Source: Listeria cornellensis FSL F6-0969 (GTDB lineage Bacteria > Bacillota > Bacilli > Lactobacillales > Listeriaceae). Taken from it: DNA of 64,000 bases. The stretch covers positions 32,657 to 96,656 of the forward strand of contig NZ_AODE01000023.1 of assembly GCF_000525855.1 (NCBI RefSeq). Reading direction: 5' to 3'. The notes under the pieces were generated by a model, which was not told the DNA's origin, did not search any database, and worked only from the letters and a program-made list of their open reading frames with translations. Shown here piece by piece: positions 48,423-56,654 of the stretch. A program made the translations under genes and the position numbers. The stretch's first letter is position 1, and each line of letters begins with the position of its first letter.

Positions 48423-48856
48423 TGAAGTATAATTTTTTAATAGAAAATCCAAGTAACAAATTTTATTCAGTAGATTCGAGAGATATTGATACGGCACAGG
48501 GTGATTTAGACATCATATTCCCCCAAGAATTAATCGATATGTACACAAATATTGGCTATGGGTTTATTAAAGGATCGAGGCAAAATGTGAATAGACTTAT
48601 GGACCCATTATCTATACGAGATTTCCGGTTAAAGCAAAATGATTTTGAATTCTTTCCAGATATTGAGGTATATGATGATTTAGAGGATGAACTAATTTTC
48701 TTTGAAGCAAATGAATCAGCCATGATATCCATCGGCTTATCTAATGGCAAGGCAGGAATAATTTTTTATGATGAGTTTAAAATTGCAGACACTCTAAATG
48801 ATTTTTTAGAGAAGGTTGCGAAGAATGATATGTATTATATGGGTCTGATCGATTAA
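48422..48856 (+). CDS. SUKH (SMI1/KNR4) family immunity protein
   Basis: 144 aa. LDIIFPQELIDMYTNIGYGF is the SUKH signature around residues 33-52, followed by the usual acidic FFPDIEVYDDLEDELIFFEA. SUKH proteins neutralise nuclease toxins. Start shares the A of the toxin stop (TAATG), so the pair is co-translated. Confidence 0.85.
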   Translation: MKYNFLIENPSNKFYSVDSRDIDTAQGDLDIIFPQELIDMYTNIGYGFIKGSRQNVNRLMDPLSIRDFRLKQNDFEFFPDIEVYDDLEDELIFFEANESAMISIGLSNGKAGIIFYDEFKIADTLNDFLEKVAKNDMYYMGLID

Positions 48857-48885
48857 TGAATAAGAGAAAGGGTTATTATGAGGAA

Positions 48886-48972
48886 TGAAAAGTTATGATT
48901 TTCTAACACTTAAACCAATTTCAGAACATCAAAAAAGGTTACCTCCCCATGCCCTCATATTTAAATACTGAA
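48886..48972 (+). pseudogene. Truncated ORF, possible immunity-gene remnant
   Basis: ATG 48886 reads MKSYDFLTLKPISEHQKRLP then stops after 28 codons. The beginning resembles the N terminus of SUKH-type immunity proteins, cut short after the EHQ turn. The following 200 bases have no open frame. Confidence 0.3.
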
Positions 48973-49171
48973 AAATAACTAATATCAGGTTTTCAAATCT
49001 CCATGCCTGCGCTATTCTGAGATAAAATGGGGGATTATTCCTGTGGAAACAAAAGCGGAGTTATGAAATTGATTCAATTACAAAAACGACAAGTTAAATT
49101 TTATTGGTTCAGATATTTATGATAAGGAATAGAGCTAAATTGATTTTTATAAAATGAAGTAGGTAAGTTTT

Positions 49172-49321
49172 GTGACTAGAGATCAACTTAAAGATGACAA
49201 GTGCTTCAAAGAACATCTGATATATGAAAAAGAACACATTCAAAAATACTATAGAGCAAGTTATATTAGAGCGTGTGAAAGGTTATCTATCAGAGTATTA
49301 TGTGGTAATATAAAGAAATAA
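49172..49321 (+). CDS. Small ORF of 49 codons, unknown
   Basis: GTG 49172 with AAGTAGGTAAG upstream; reads VTRDQLKDDKCFKEHLIYEK, then EHIQKYYRASYIRACERLSI. Amphipathic, basic at the end. It may be a fragment of a longer ancestral gene in this decaying immunity island. Low support. Confidence 0.3.
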   Translation: MTRDQLKDDKCFKEHLIYEKEHIQKYYRASYIRACERLSIRVLCGNIKK

Positions 49322-49347
49322 CAACTACGAGTTAGGAGGTCATAGCC

Positions 49348-49546
49348 ATGAAAAAAAATTGTAGATGATGCTTTTGTTGTTTTCGGTATGATGTTTTTAG
49401 TTCTAATAGTAGCGTCTTATTTCACGGAGGTTGGTGAGCTTGTATATAACGGTAGAACTTATTTGCTTGTTCTTTTTATAGCCATCATTGTTGGAAGATA
49501 CCTTAGATTGATAGTAAGCGCTAAAAGGGATAGGAAAAGTAGCTGA
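49348..49546 (+). CDS. Small two-helix membrane protein; frameshifted as written
   Basis: ATG 49348 behind TTAGGAGGTCATAGCC. The A run 49351-49358 has one A too many; corrected it reads MKKIVDDAFVVFGMMFLVLI, a short outer loop, a second helix (YLLVLFIAIIVGRYLRLIV) and a basic tail ending KRDRKSS at 49546, 65 aa. Same size and topology as the next gene; the pair may be membrane immunity proteins, but this is inference. Confidence 0.6.
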
Positions 49547-49609
49547 ATATTCGTTAGTTTACGGTATAGATTCAGACACCACTAAACAGTGGCTAATGGA
49601 GGTGAGGCA

Positions 49610-49813
49610 TTGTATAAAAAATGGAATGATTTTTATAATGAGCATCCTTATTGGAGTGTCTTGATAATAGCTATTGTAAGTGGTGTGGTAGGTATTTCAA
49701 TAGAATTTATAGTAAATGGTGATTTTATAGAAACGGCGAGTTATGGAATATTATTTTATAACATTTTGATGTTGTTAAGTGCTAGGAGAAGAGCAAAAAA
49801 AAATGAAGAATAG
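49610..49813 (+). CDS. Small two-helix membrane protein, 67 aa
   Basis: TTG 49610 eight bases after GGAGGTGAGG; the in-frame start at 49589 has no ribosome site. Helices WSVLIIAIVSGVVGISIEFI and ASYGILFYNILMLLSA, basic tail RRRAKKNEE. Tandem with a similar protein. Confidence 0.6.
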   Translation: MYKKWNDFYNEHPYWSVLIIAIVSGVVGISIEFIVNGDFIETASYGILFYNILMLLSARRRAKKNEE

Positions 49814-49877
49814 TTAAATTAAAGAAAGGGCACACTGAAAAGGTGAGAATTTTTCTTGGGAGTGTAAAATAAACTCT

Positions 49878-49986
49878 GTAAATAATGAATCCTAGGTTCA
49901 TTGTTTACTTTACATTCCTCAGTAATAGTAGATAGGGCTTATTCATATGTGTCAAAATCGGCACTACGAATAAGCTCTATTTCTTT
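49878..49986. terminator. Two hairpins between small membrane protein gene and rgg-like gene
   Basis: GTAAATAATGAA/TTCATTGTTTAC (49878-49908) and ATAGGGCTTATTC/GAATAAGCTCTAT (49932-49980, followed by TTCTTTT). They separate convergent genes. Confidence 0.6.
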
Positions 49987-50859
49987 TATACTTCTACTTC
50001 AATCTCAAATTTCTTCAAGAACTCTGAAAAATGGCCATGTAAACTATCAAACTCTAAGTATTCAAGAATAAGCATATTTTTCTCAATGACTTCGTATGCG
50101 TTTCCATCTTCGCCAAGCTTTATTCGTGCAATGGCATGGTTTAACTCGGAACACACCTTTTCATAAACCAATGTATATTTTTTTGCTTTTTCTATCGCTA
50201 TCTCTGCAAAATTCTTGGCAGCTTGGAAATCTTCGTGTTCCAAACATAGTGTGGATAAATTCGTGTAAATATTTTGCTCAATATGCTGAAATTCAAGGAA
50301 GTATTGGAAGTTGCCCAGCCGTCTCAATGATGTACGTGAAAATAAGAGGGCTTCTTCTACCGTCAATGCATAGATAATATTGTTAAATAATTTTAGTTCA
50401 TACAAATACCAATTATCCATTCCAAACAAATATTCTTTAATGGGTGTAACAAATTGGATCATATCATCATTTACCACATGACTAATGCTGTATGATATTA
50501 AGGCTTTACAAATCAACATATAGTGGTAATATGTGATATTTTCAGTTTTTTTCGTATAAATCTTTTGCTGTAACAGCCAGATTCTTAAGTTTTTCTGTGT
50601 CATCCATATTTGCCGCTTCGCTAATTTCCGATCGTATTTGTTGATTGAAAAGCATTTTTTGATCATTTTGAACAAATAAAAATTCTTCAAAGACGACGTT
50701 CAGCCTGTTTAGAAGTAGAAAAAATTTATCATAAGAAGGATAATAATTATTTGTCTCAATTTGGGAAAGATGTGAGCGAGTTAGAATCCCTTCGGATAGC
50801 TCTTTTTGCGTAAAGTTTTTATCTTTTCTAATTTTCTTAATGGTTTCTCCAAAATTCAA
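49986..50859 (-). CDS. Rgg-family peptide-responsive transcriptional regulator; frameshifted as written
   Basis: About 290 aa after correction. Start TTG 50859 behind TTTGGAGGCGCTATC. N-terminal HTH_3 (GETIKKIRKDKNFTQKELSE, SHLSQIETNNYYPSYD) and a C-terminal TPR-like domain, the Rgg/PlcR layout for binding short peptides. The frames break at 50546-50552 (T run on plus, one too many); corrected it reads DLYEKTENITYYHYMLICKA. Length 3n+1. A short hydrophobic peptide ORF lies directly upstream on the other strand, as in Rgg/SHP quorum-sensing pairs. Confidence 0.82.
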
Positions 50860-50979
50860 GATAGCGCCTCCAAACATATAGTTTATTTGATGGAAATAAG
50901 GAACAGAAACAACAAAATGATACAGATTAGCTATATCATGATGGTATCAGCGTTAGACAGCGGAGGAGTGAGAGGGCAG

Positions 50980-51015
50980 ATGGTAGAGACTTTAATCTGG
51001 ATAATTGTAGCCTAA
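50980..51015 (+). CDS. Candidate short hydrophobic peptide (SHP-like) divergent from rgg
   Basis: Minimal ORF MVETLIWIIVA, with GGAGGAGTGAGAGGG upstream; an in-frame ATG at 50923 would give a 30-codon form. SHP pheromones of streptococci have precursors ending in an acidic residue followed by hydrophobic I/V/L residues, such as DIIIIVGG. The E-T-L-I-W-I-I-V-A end and the divergent position 120 bases from the rgg start fit that pattern. No similarity search supports it. Confidence 0.45.
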   Translation: MVETLIWIIVA

Positions 51016-51294
51016 TGTAGCAAAGCCTATTCAGAGGGTAATCAAAGTAATCACTGAGTGAAAAATAAGACTTAAATCCATTATATAACATACGACTTAC
51101 TTCGGCTAGCACTTAAGTAAATATAAATGATATATTTGGGTCTTATTTGTTAGATAAAGACAAAATCACTAATTTTTGAGATGAATGTGATAGGGTTTCG
51201 TGAGGAGGGTTCAGTTAGTTTTCTATGTTATGTAGTGAACTTGCTTTGAATCCTTTTGTTATAAATGATTCTAAAAACAATGAGGGATGAGCAT
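51016..51294 (+). other. Intergenic stretch downstream of the SHP-like ORF
   Basis: About 280 bases, AT-rich, with the pair AATAAGACTTAAAT (51065) and ATTTGGGTCTTATT (51133), which can form a long-range hairpin. No gene seen. May hold an Rgg target promoter. Confidence 0.3.
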
Positions 51295-51447
51295 ATGCGG
51301 GGAAGTTTGTGGGGAGCCATGCGGAATTTGGTCGCAACGGCTATCGTTCTATGTCGGGAAGTTATGTCTTGGTTGGGATTATTCGTTCGGTACCATATGA
51401 GATGTCCGCATCATGGTGGCAAATCTTATGGGAATAAAAAAGGGTAA
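51295..51447 (+). CDS. Possible small basic peptide gene, 50 codons
   Basis: ATG 51295 with GAGGGATGAG upstream; begins MRGSLWGAMRNLVATAIVLC and ends HHGGKSYGNKKG. An overlapping frame (GKFVGSHAEFGRNGYRSMSG, VLVGIIRSVPYE) is equally protein-like, so this could instead be a frameshifted remnant. Position downstream of the Rgg/SHP-like pair makes it a possible target gene. Confidence 0.3.
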   Translation: MRGSLWGAMRNLVATAIVLCREVMSWLGLFVRYHMRCPHHGGKSYGNKKG

Positions 51448-51468
51448 ACTATTGAAAGGGTGGAAGGC

Positions 51469-51903
51469 ATGTCTAATTTGACGCATTTGTTTACTGGGCC
51501 GGTGATTGCTCATGAAATAAAAATAGAAAATAAGACAAGGCACACACTTTTTGATACATATTTAGTAAGTGGGAATCAGTGCAGGCGGGGAAATGATTTC
51601 CGAGTTGGGGAGAAGCGGAGTATTTATCTTCCGGTTTCGAATTCAACGGTGTGTGAGCTGAATTTCACGATTTGGGGTGTGGAGTATCGTTTTCCGTTGC
51701 GTGAAAAAATAGATACGCGGAATCAGGCGCCAATCGTCGTTAATATCGTGACGGATGGGACGGCGAGTTTGGATGTGGAGACGTATCGGGAACAGCAGCA
51801 GGGCCCAAATGGTAAGCTGGTTTGGAAGGATTCTAAAATTATTGGGGGAACTTCGACGTTTTTCCTCGTTTTCTTTATTATTTGGCTGATGAATGTGCTT
51901 TAA
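51469..51903 (+). CDS. Hypothetical protein with C-terminal membrane anchor, 144 aa
   Basis: ATG 51469 behind GAAAGGGTGGAAGGC. Mostly beta-like soluble part (HTLFDTYLVSGNQCRRGNDF, NFTIWGVEYRFPLREK) and a terminal helix STFFLVFFIIWLMNVL, a tail-anchored layout. Family not recognised. Followed by a terminator. Confidence 0.65.
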   Translation: MSNLTHLFTGPVIAHEIKIENKTRHTLFDTYLVSGNQCRRGNDFRVGEKRSIYLPVSNSTVCELNFTIWGVEYRFPLREKIDTRNQAPIVVNIVTDGTASLDVETYREQQQGPNGKLVWKDSKIIGGTSTFFLVFFIIWLMNVL

Positions 51904-51917
51904 AAATAGAAACTTAG

Positions 51918-51970
51918 AAAGCTGAAACACGATATCGACTTAAAAATCGATAACTGTTTTGGCTTTTTTT
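51918..51970 (+). terminator. Rho-independent terminator
   Basis: AAAGCTGAAACA...TATCGA pairs with TCGATA...TGTTTTGGCTTT, followed by a run of T to 51970. Confidence 0.8.
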
Positions 51971-52009
51971 GTCGTTATTTTCAGCGTAATGCTCTATATT
52001 CGATAATAA

Positions 52010-52089
52010 ACGAAAGTAAATGAAAATAAATGATTGACAAAGGGAGTAAATAAAAATATAATGGGGAGGTAATCAAGAAAGCGCTTTAC
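52010..52089 (+). promoter_or_regulatory. Promoter, candidate DeoR operator and cre-like site of the polyol operon
   Basis: TTGACA (52034-52039), 17-base spacer, TATAAT (52057-52062). Immediately upstream lies CGAAAGTAAATGAAAATAAA (52011-52030); the core GAAAGTAAAT recurs before the deoR-type gene (59532-59541), suggesting a shared operator. AAGAAAGCGCTTTACT (52074-52089) is close to a CcpA cre site and lies after the start. Confidence 0.7.
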
Positions 52090-52111
52090 TAAAAAAGAAG
52101 GAGATGTTCTT

Positions 52112-53224
52112 ATGTGTCAAGAGAAAACAGGTCATGTTGTGTTAGGCAAAGATATCCCTCAAAAAATGAAAGCTATTGTTGCGTATGCCCCGGGTGATTA
52201 TCGTTTGGAGGAGGTTGCTGTTCCAGAGATTGGACCCCACGAAATTTTAGTGAAGGTGGAATCGTGCGGAATTTGTGCGGGGGATTTGAAGGCTTTTGAT
52301 GGGGCTCCTAGTTTTTGGGGCGACGCGAAGCAACCTGCATACATAAAGGCACCAATGATTCCAGGTCATGAGTTTATTGGACACGTTGTTGGTTATGGGG
52401 ACCAAGTGACGCAGTTTGAGCTCGGTAATCGTGTTATTTCGGAGCAAATTGTACCGTGTTGGGATTGTCGTTTTTGTAAGCGTGGTCAGTATTGGATGTG
52501 CGAAAAACATGATTTATATGGGTTCCAGAAGAATGTAAACGGTGGCATGGCGGAATATATGAAATTTACGAAAGAAGCGATAAATTATTTGGTTCCGGAT
52601 GATTTGCCGATTGAAAAAGCGATTTTGATTGAGCCTTATGCTTGTTCGTTCCATGCGGTGCAGCGTGCGAATATTAAATTGGGTGATGTCGTGGTGTTGG
52701 CTGGGGCTGGGACGCTGGGGTTGGGCATGATTGGCGCGATTAAGAAGTCAGGTCCGCAGAAATTGATTGTGCTGGATTTGTTCGAGGATCGGTTGGAGCT
52801 GGCGAAGAAATTTGGTGCGGATATGGTGCTGAATCCGGCGAAGGATGATGTGATCACGATTATTAAGGATTTGACGGATGGCTATGGTTGCGATATTTAT
52901 ATTGAGGCAACCGGGGCGCAAAAGTCGGTGGAGCAAGGGCTGACGCTGATTCGGAAGCTTGGAACTTTTGTGGAATTTTCGGTGTTTAAGGAGCCGGTGA
53001 CGGTGGATTGGAGCATTATTAGTGATCGGAAGGAGCTGGACGTGCTGGGCTCGCATTTGGGGCCGTATTGTTATCCGCTTGTGATCGAAGGCATTCAAAA
53101 TGGGGATTTACCGACAGATGGTGTCGTAACGCATACATTGCCGCTCGAGGATTTTAAGGCTGGTTTTGATTTGGTGAGAAGTGGTGCAGAGTCGCTGAAG
53201 GTCGTATTGAACCCAAACCTATAA
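52112..53224 (+). CDS. Zinc-dependent medium-chain alcohol/polyol dehydrogenase
   Basis: 370 aa. Catalytic zinc ligands in SCGICAGDLKAF and GHEFIGHVVGYG, structural zinc cysteines in CWDCRFCKRGQYWMC, NAD(P)-binding loop LAGAGTLGLGMIGAIK near residue 200. First gene of an eight-kilobase operon with a permease, RpiB-like isomerase, DhaK/DhaL kinase, SDR and transketolase. Likely oxidises a polyol to a ketose such as erythrulose; the exact substrate is inferred from context. ATG 52112 behind GAAGGAGATGTTCTT. Confidence 0.85.
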   Translation: MCQEKTGHVVLGKDIPQKMKAIVAYAPGDYRLEEVAVPEIGPHEILVKVESCGICAGDLKAFDGAPSFWGDAKQPAYIKAPMIPGHEFIGHVVGYGDQVTQFELGNRVISEQIVPCWDCRFCKRGQYWMCEKHDLYGFQKNVNGGMAEYMKFTKEAINYLVPDDLPIEKAILIEPYACSFHAVQRANIKLGDVVVLAGAGTLGLGMIGAIKKSGPQKLIVLDLFEDRLELAKKFGADMVLNPAKDDVITIIKDLTDGYGCDIYIEATGAQKSVEQGLTLIRKLGTFVEFSVFKEPVTVDWSIISDRKELDVLGSHLGPYCYPLVIEGIQNGDLPTDGVVTHTLPLEDFKAGFDLVRSGAESLKVVLNPNL

Positions 53225-53242
53225 TCGAAAGGGGAACGTGAC

Positions 53243-54490
53243 ATGAAAAGTTTAACAAACAGAATCGGTTTGCCGCCAAAATTAATGATGGGGTACGCGG
53301 GACTTGTCGTCTTCATGATGGGTGAAGGTTTAGAGCAGGGCTGGTTGTCGCCGTTCTTGATCAGCGGCGGACTTTCGATTCAACAGTCGGCATTATTGTT
53401 TAGTGTTTACGGGATTGCGGCGGCGCTTGCGGCTTGGCTTTCTGGTGTTTTGTCGGAAATGTTTGGGGCGCAGCGAGTGATGACGGCGGGTGTGATTATT
53501 TTCATTATCGGTTCGGTGTTCTTTATTTCTGTCGGGCTACCGAGTCATAATTTATTCGTGATGATACCGACGTATGCCCTGCGCGGGTTCGGCTATCCGC
53601 TTTTTGCTTATTCGTTCCTCGTTTGGGTAGCGTATGAAGCACCTACGGAAAAACTAGGTTCAGCGGTCGGAATTTTCTGGTTTTGCTATAGTGGTGGGCT
53701 GAATGTATTGGGCGCGTTGTACTCAAGCATTGCGCTGCCGTACTTAGGTGAAATGAAAACCTTGTGGAGTGCGCTAGTCTTCGTTGTTGTCGGCGCGATG
53801 ATTGCGATTTTCTTAAACCGTGAAAAAGTAGCGAAAAAAGGTACTGGCGAACGGCCAACGATGGCTTATTTATTGAAAGGAATCACAATCGCTTTTGAAA
53901 AACCGAAAATCGGGATGGGCGGTATTGTTCGGACGATTAATACATCGGCGGCGTATGGTTTCACGGTGTTTATGCCGTTGTTCTTCATGGAAATCGGCTT
54001 TACGCGTGGGGAATGGTTACAAATCTATGCGTGCCTTTGGTCGGTAAATATTATTTTCAACTTATTGTTTGGTGTGATTAGTGATCGGCTTGGTTGGCGG
54101 AATACGGTGATGTGGTTCGGCGGAATGGGTTGCGCGACGTTTACGGTGCTGTTTTATTACGTGCCGCTTTGGTCTGGTGCGAACTTCTTGCTGACGATGC
54201 TGATTGCGGGTTGCTTCGGCGCTTGCTTGGCGGCTTACGTGCCACTTTCGGCGATTATGCCAACGCTTGCTCCTGAAAATAAGGGTGCGGCGATGTCGAT
54301 TTTGAATTTAGGCGCAGGGCTGAGTACATTTTTAGGGCCAGCTGTCGTGGGAATTTTTATTGGAAGTCTTGGTACGGTTGGGGTCATCTGGGTGTTCGCG
54401 GGACTTTACGTTTTTAGCGCCTTTTTGATGAAATTCGTGACCTTGCCGAAAAATCAGGATTTGGTGGTGCCGGCTGGTTCGGTGGATTAA
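53243..54490 (+). CDS. MFS transporter, probable polyol permease
   Basis: 415 aa, twelve hydrophobic helices; MFS loop features SGVLSEMFGAQRVMT and GVISDRLGWRNTV. LMMGYAGLVVFMMGEGLEQG at the start resembles RbtT/DalT-type (ribitol/arabitol) permeases. ATG 53243 behind CGAAAGGGGAACGTGAC, 18 bases after the dehydrogenase. Replaces the PTS found in related Listeria polyol operons. Confidence 0.82.
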   Translation: MKSLTNRIGLPPKLMMGYAGLVVFMMGEGLEQGWLSPFLISGGLSIQQSALLFSVYGIAAALAAWLSGVLSEMFGAQRVMTAGVIIFIIGSVFFISVGLPSHNLFVMIPTYALRGFGYPLFAYSFLVWVAYEAPTEKLGSAVGIFWFCYSGGLNVLGALYSSIALPYLGEMKTLWSALVFVVVGAMIAIFLNREKVAKKGTGERPTMAYLLKGITIAFEKPKIGMGGIVRTINTSAAYGFTVFMPLFFMEIGFTRGEWLQIYACLWSVNIIFNLLFGVISDRLGWRNTVMWFGGMGCATFTVLFYYVPLWSGANFLLTMLIAGCFGACLAAYVPLSAIMPTLAPENKGAAMSILNLGAGLSTFLGPAVVGIFIGSLGTVGVIWVFAGLYVFSAFLMKFVTLPKNQDLVVPAGSVD

Positions 54491-54510
54491 ATGCATTGGA
54501 GTGTTGGAAA

Positions 54511-54978
54511 ATGAGAATTGGAATTGGTGCGGATCATAATGCGTTTGGAATGAAGGAAGCGTTGCGGCGGTACATCGAGGATTCGGGGAATGAGGTCGTT
54601 GATTTCGGCTGTTTCTCGGAGGATGAGGTGGATTATCCGGATATCGCGTTTCAAGTGGGAACGGCGATTCAGGCGGGTACGGTCGAGCGTGGCATCTTGG
54701 TTTGCGGGACGGGAATCGGGATGTCGATTGCGGCGAATAAGGTGCCGGGCATTCGTTCGGCGCAGTGCCACGATGTGTATTCGGCGGAGCGTGCCCAGCT
54801 GAGCAATGACGCGCAAATTATAACGCTCGGCGCAAAAGTAATCGGGCTGGAACTGGCGAAGAAAATTGTGGACGCGTATCTGGATGTAGCGTTTGCTGGC
54901 GGCCAATCGAAACGGAAAATTGATCAAATTTCAGATCAGGAGAGAGTCTATTTGAAGACGGGGAGTGTGGAAGGATGA
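54511..54978 (+). CDS. RpiB/LacAB-family sugar-phosphate isomerase
   Basis: 155 aa from ATG 54511 (MRIGIGADHNAFGMKEALRR). Family motif CGTGIGMSIAANKVPGIRSA and the catalytic cysteine at its start. RpiB proteins act on ribose-5-P, allose-6-P or, in mycobacterial threitol pathways, erythrulose-4-P. It overlaps dhaK by four bases, so the kinase product is its likely substrate. Confidence 0.88.
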   Translation: MRIGIGADHNAFGMKEALRRYIEDSGNEVVDFGCFSEDEVDYPDIAFQVGTAIQAGTVERGILVCGTGIGMSIAANKVPGIRSAQCHDVYSAERAQLSNDAQIITLGAKVIGLELAKKIVDAYLDVAFAGGQSKRKIDQISDQERVYLKTGSVEG

Positions 54979-55973
54979 AGAAGTTAATCAATGATGCGGA
55001 TCATGTGGTGGAGGAAATGATTGATGGCTACGTGAAGGCGTTTCCACAATATGTGAAGCAGCTGGGAAATCCGCGTGCGCTAGTGCGTCAGACGCTTGAT
55101 GCGGATAAGGTTGGCGTTTTGATTGGCGGCGGTTCGGGACATGAGCCGGCTTTCATGGGTTACGTTGGCGCGGGAATGGCGGACGGTGTGGCGGTCGGGA
55201 ACATTTTTGCATCGCCGCCGCCGGGTCCGATTGTGGCCGTGACGGAAGCGATTGATCGAGGCAAGGGCGTGGTGTACGTTTACGGGAACTATGCTGGGGA
55301 TATTATGAACTTCGGGATGGCCGCGGAAATGGCAGATTTGGAGCACGATATTGAGGTGACGTCTGTTGTTGTGACGGATGACGTTGCTTCGGCTCCTAAA
55401 ACGGAGATGGCAAAGCGACGCGGTATCGCGGGTGAATTTTTCGTGACAAAAGTGGCGAGTGTGGCATCGGCGCTGGGCCATGATTTGGCGGGTGTGACGC
55501 GGCTTGCGAACCGTGCGAATGACGTGACGCGGACAATGGGCGTAGGCTTGTCACCGTGTTCGTTACCGCAAACTGGGAAGCCGAGTTTTACGCTGGCAGA
55601 GGATGAAATGGAAATCGGATTGGGCCATCACGGCGAACCCGGCATCGAAAAAGGTAAATTGGAGACAGCGGACAAAGTGGTAGATCGTCTGGTTACGGCG
55701 ATTTTGGAAGATATGCCGATTGGGACGGGAGAAGAGGTTGCAGTGCTAATCAATGGGTTGGGCTCAACAACGCGAATGGAACTGCTGATTATGTTCCGGC
55801 GTGTGGAGCAACTTTTAAGCGAGCATGGTATTCAGATTTACCGGTCATTTATTGGGGATTACAGCACGTCGCTTGAGATGGGTGGCAGTTCGGTGACGCT
55901 GATAAAACTAGACGCGGAGCTAAAGGAATGTATCGACTACCCAGCTGATTGTCCGATGTATGTGCAGAAATAA
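54975..55973 (+). CDS. dhaK: Dihydroxyacetone kinase subunit DhaK-like
   Basis: 332 aa. GGGSGHEPAFMGYVGAGMAD near residue 50 and the substrate-binding histidine in IGLGHHGEPGIEK, to which the ketose is covalently bound in this family. Contains NNY-type CYGNYAGD-like segment VYGNYAGDIMNFGMAAE. No DhaM phosphotransfer gene is present here, so the kinase may use ATP or a DhaM encoded elsewhere. The substrate may be erythrulose rather than dihydroxyacetone. Confidence 0.88.
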   Translation: MKKLINDADHVVEEMIDGYVKAFPQYVKQLGNPRALVRQTLDADKVGVLIGGGSGHEPAFMGYVGAGMADGVAVGNIFASPPPGPIVAVTEAIDRGKGVVYVYGNYAGDIMNFGMAAEMADLEHDIEVTSVVVTDDVASAPKTEMAKRRGIAGEFFVTKVASVASALGHDLAGVTRLANRANDVTRTMGVGLSPCSLPQTGKPSFTLAEDEMEIGLGHHGEPGIEKGKLETADKVVDRLVTAILEDMPIGTGEEVAVLINGLGSTTRMELLIMFRRVEQLLSEHGIQIYRSFIGDYSTSLEMGGSSVTLIKLDAELKECIDYPADCPMYVQK

Positions 55974-55982
55974 GGAGGCGTG

Positions 55983-56630
55983 ATGAGTATGTATAATGCG
56001 GCGAATTTTCGCGATTTTTTAAATAACGTGACGGAAACGATGGAACGGGAAAAAGATTATTTGTGCGAACTCGATCGAAAATTAGGCGACGGGGATCATG
56101 GTGTGACGATGTCGATTGGTTGGCAGGCAATCAAGAAAGAACTGGCGCAACAGGACGAATTAGATTGTTCCAAATTGGCGGTTCTGGCAGGAAAAACGTT
56201 CTTAGAAGCAGTCGGCTCTTCGGTTGGCCCGCTTTATGCGACGGGATTCTTGCGTGGAGCGAAGGTGATTAAGGGCAAAGAAGTGCTTAGCGACGCGGAT
56301 TTGACGGTTTTTTGGCTGGCATTTATGGGCGGCGTGAAAGAACGCGGTCAGGCCGAAGTTGGCGATAAAACGATGATTGACACGTTGGAACCAGCGCGAA
56401 TCGCACTGGAACACGCATTTTCCGAGTCGGGTAATTTTGAAGAAGCGTTTCGTGTGGCGATGGTTGCTGCAGAAGCAGGCATGATTTCAACCATCGATTT
56501 GCTATCTAAACGCGGTCGTTCCAGCAGACTTGGCGATCGTTCCCTCGGCAATCAAGATCCAGGGGCAACATCGGCCTATCTGATTTTGACGGATTTTCTC
56601 GTGAGTTTGCCAGAAAGCGTACTAGAGTAA
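55983..56630 (+). CDS. dhaL: Dihydroxyacetone kinase subunit DhaL-like
   Basis: About 215 aa. Nucleotide/Mg2+-binding LDRKLGDGDHGVTMSIGW (the D-x-D-x-G aspartates), SSVGPLYATGFLRGA, GDKTMIDTLEPA, and the C-terminal LGDRSLGNQDPGATS. ATG 55983 is close (4-5 bases) to AAGGAGG; ATG 55989, 10 bases away, is an equally good start. Forms the kinase with DhaK. Confidence 0.88.
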   Translation: MSMYNAANFRDFLNNVTETMEREKDYLCELDRKLGDGDHGVTMSIGWQAIKKELAQQDELDCSKLAVLAGKTFLEAVGSSVGPLYATGFLRGAKVIKGKEVLSDADLTVFWLAFMGGVKERGQAEVGDKTMIDTLEPARIALEHAFSESGNFEEAFRVAMVAAEAGMISTIDLLSKRGRSSRLGDRSLGNQDPGATSAYLILTDFLVSLPESVLE

Positions 56631-56654
56631 AAATCAAAACGAGGAGTGACGAAA

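Noticed and set aside
51295..51447. Pediocin-like bacteriocin because of YGN near the C terminus
   Set aside because: Class IIa bacteriocins have YGNGV with paired cysteines at the N terminus; here YGN is at the end and the cysteines do not fit.
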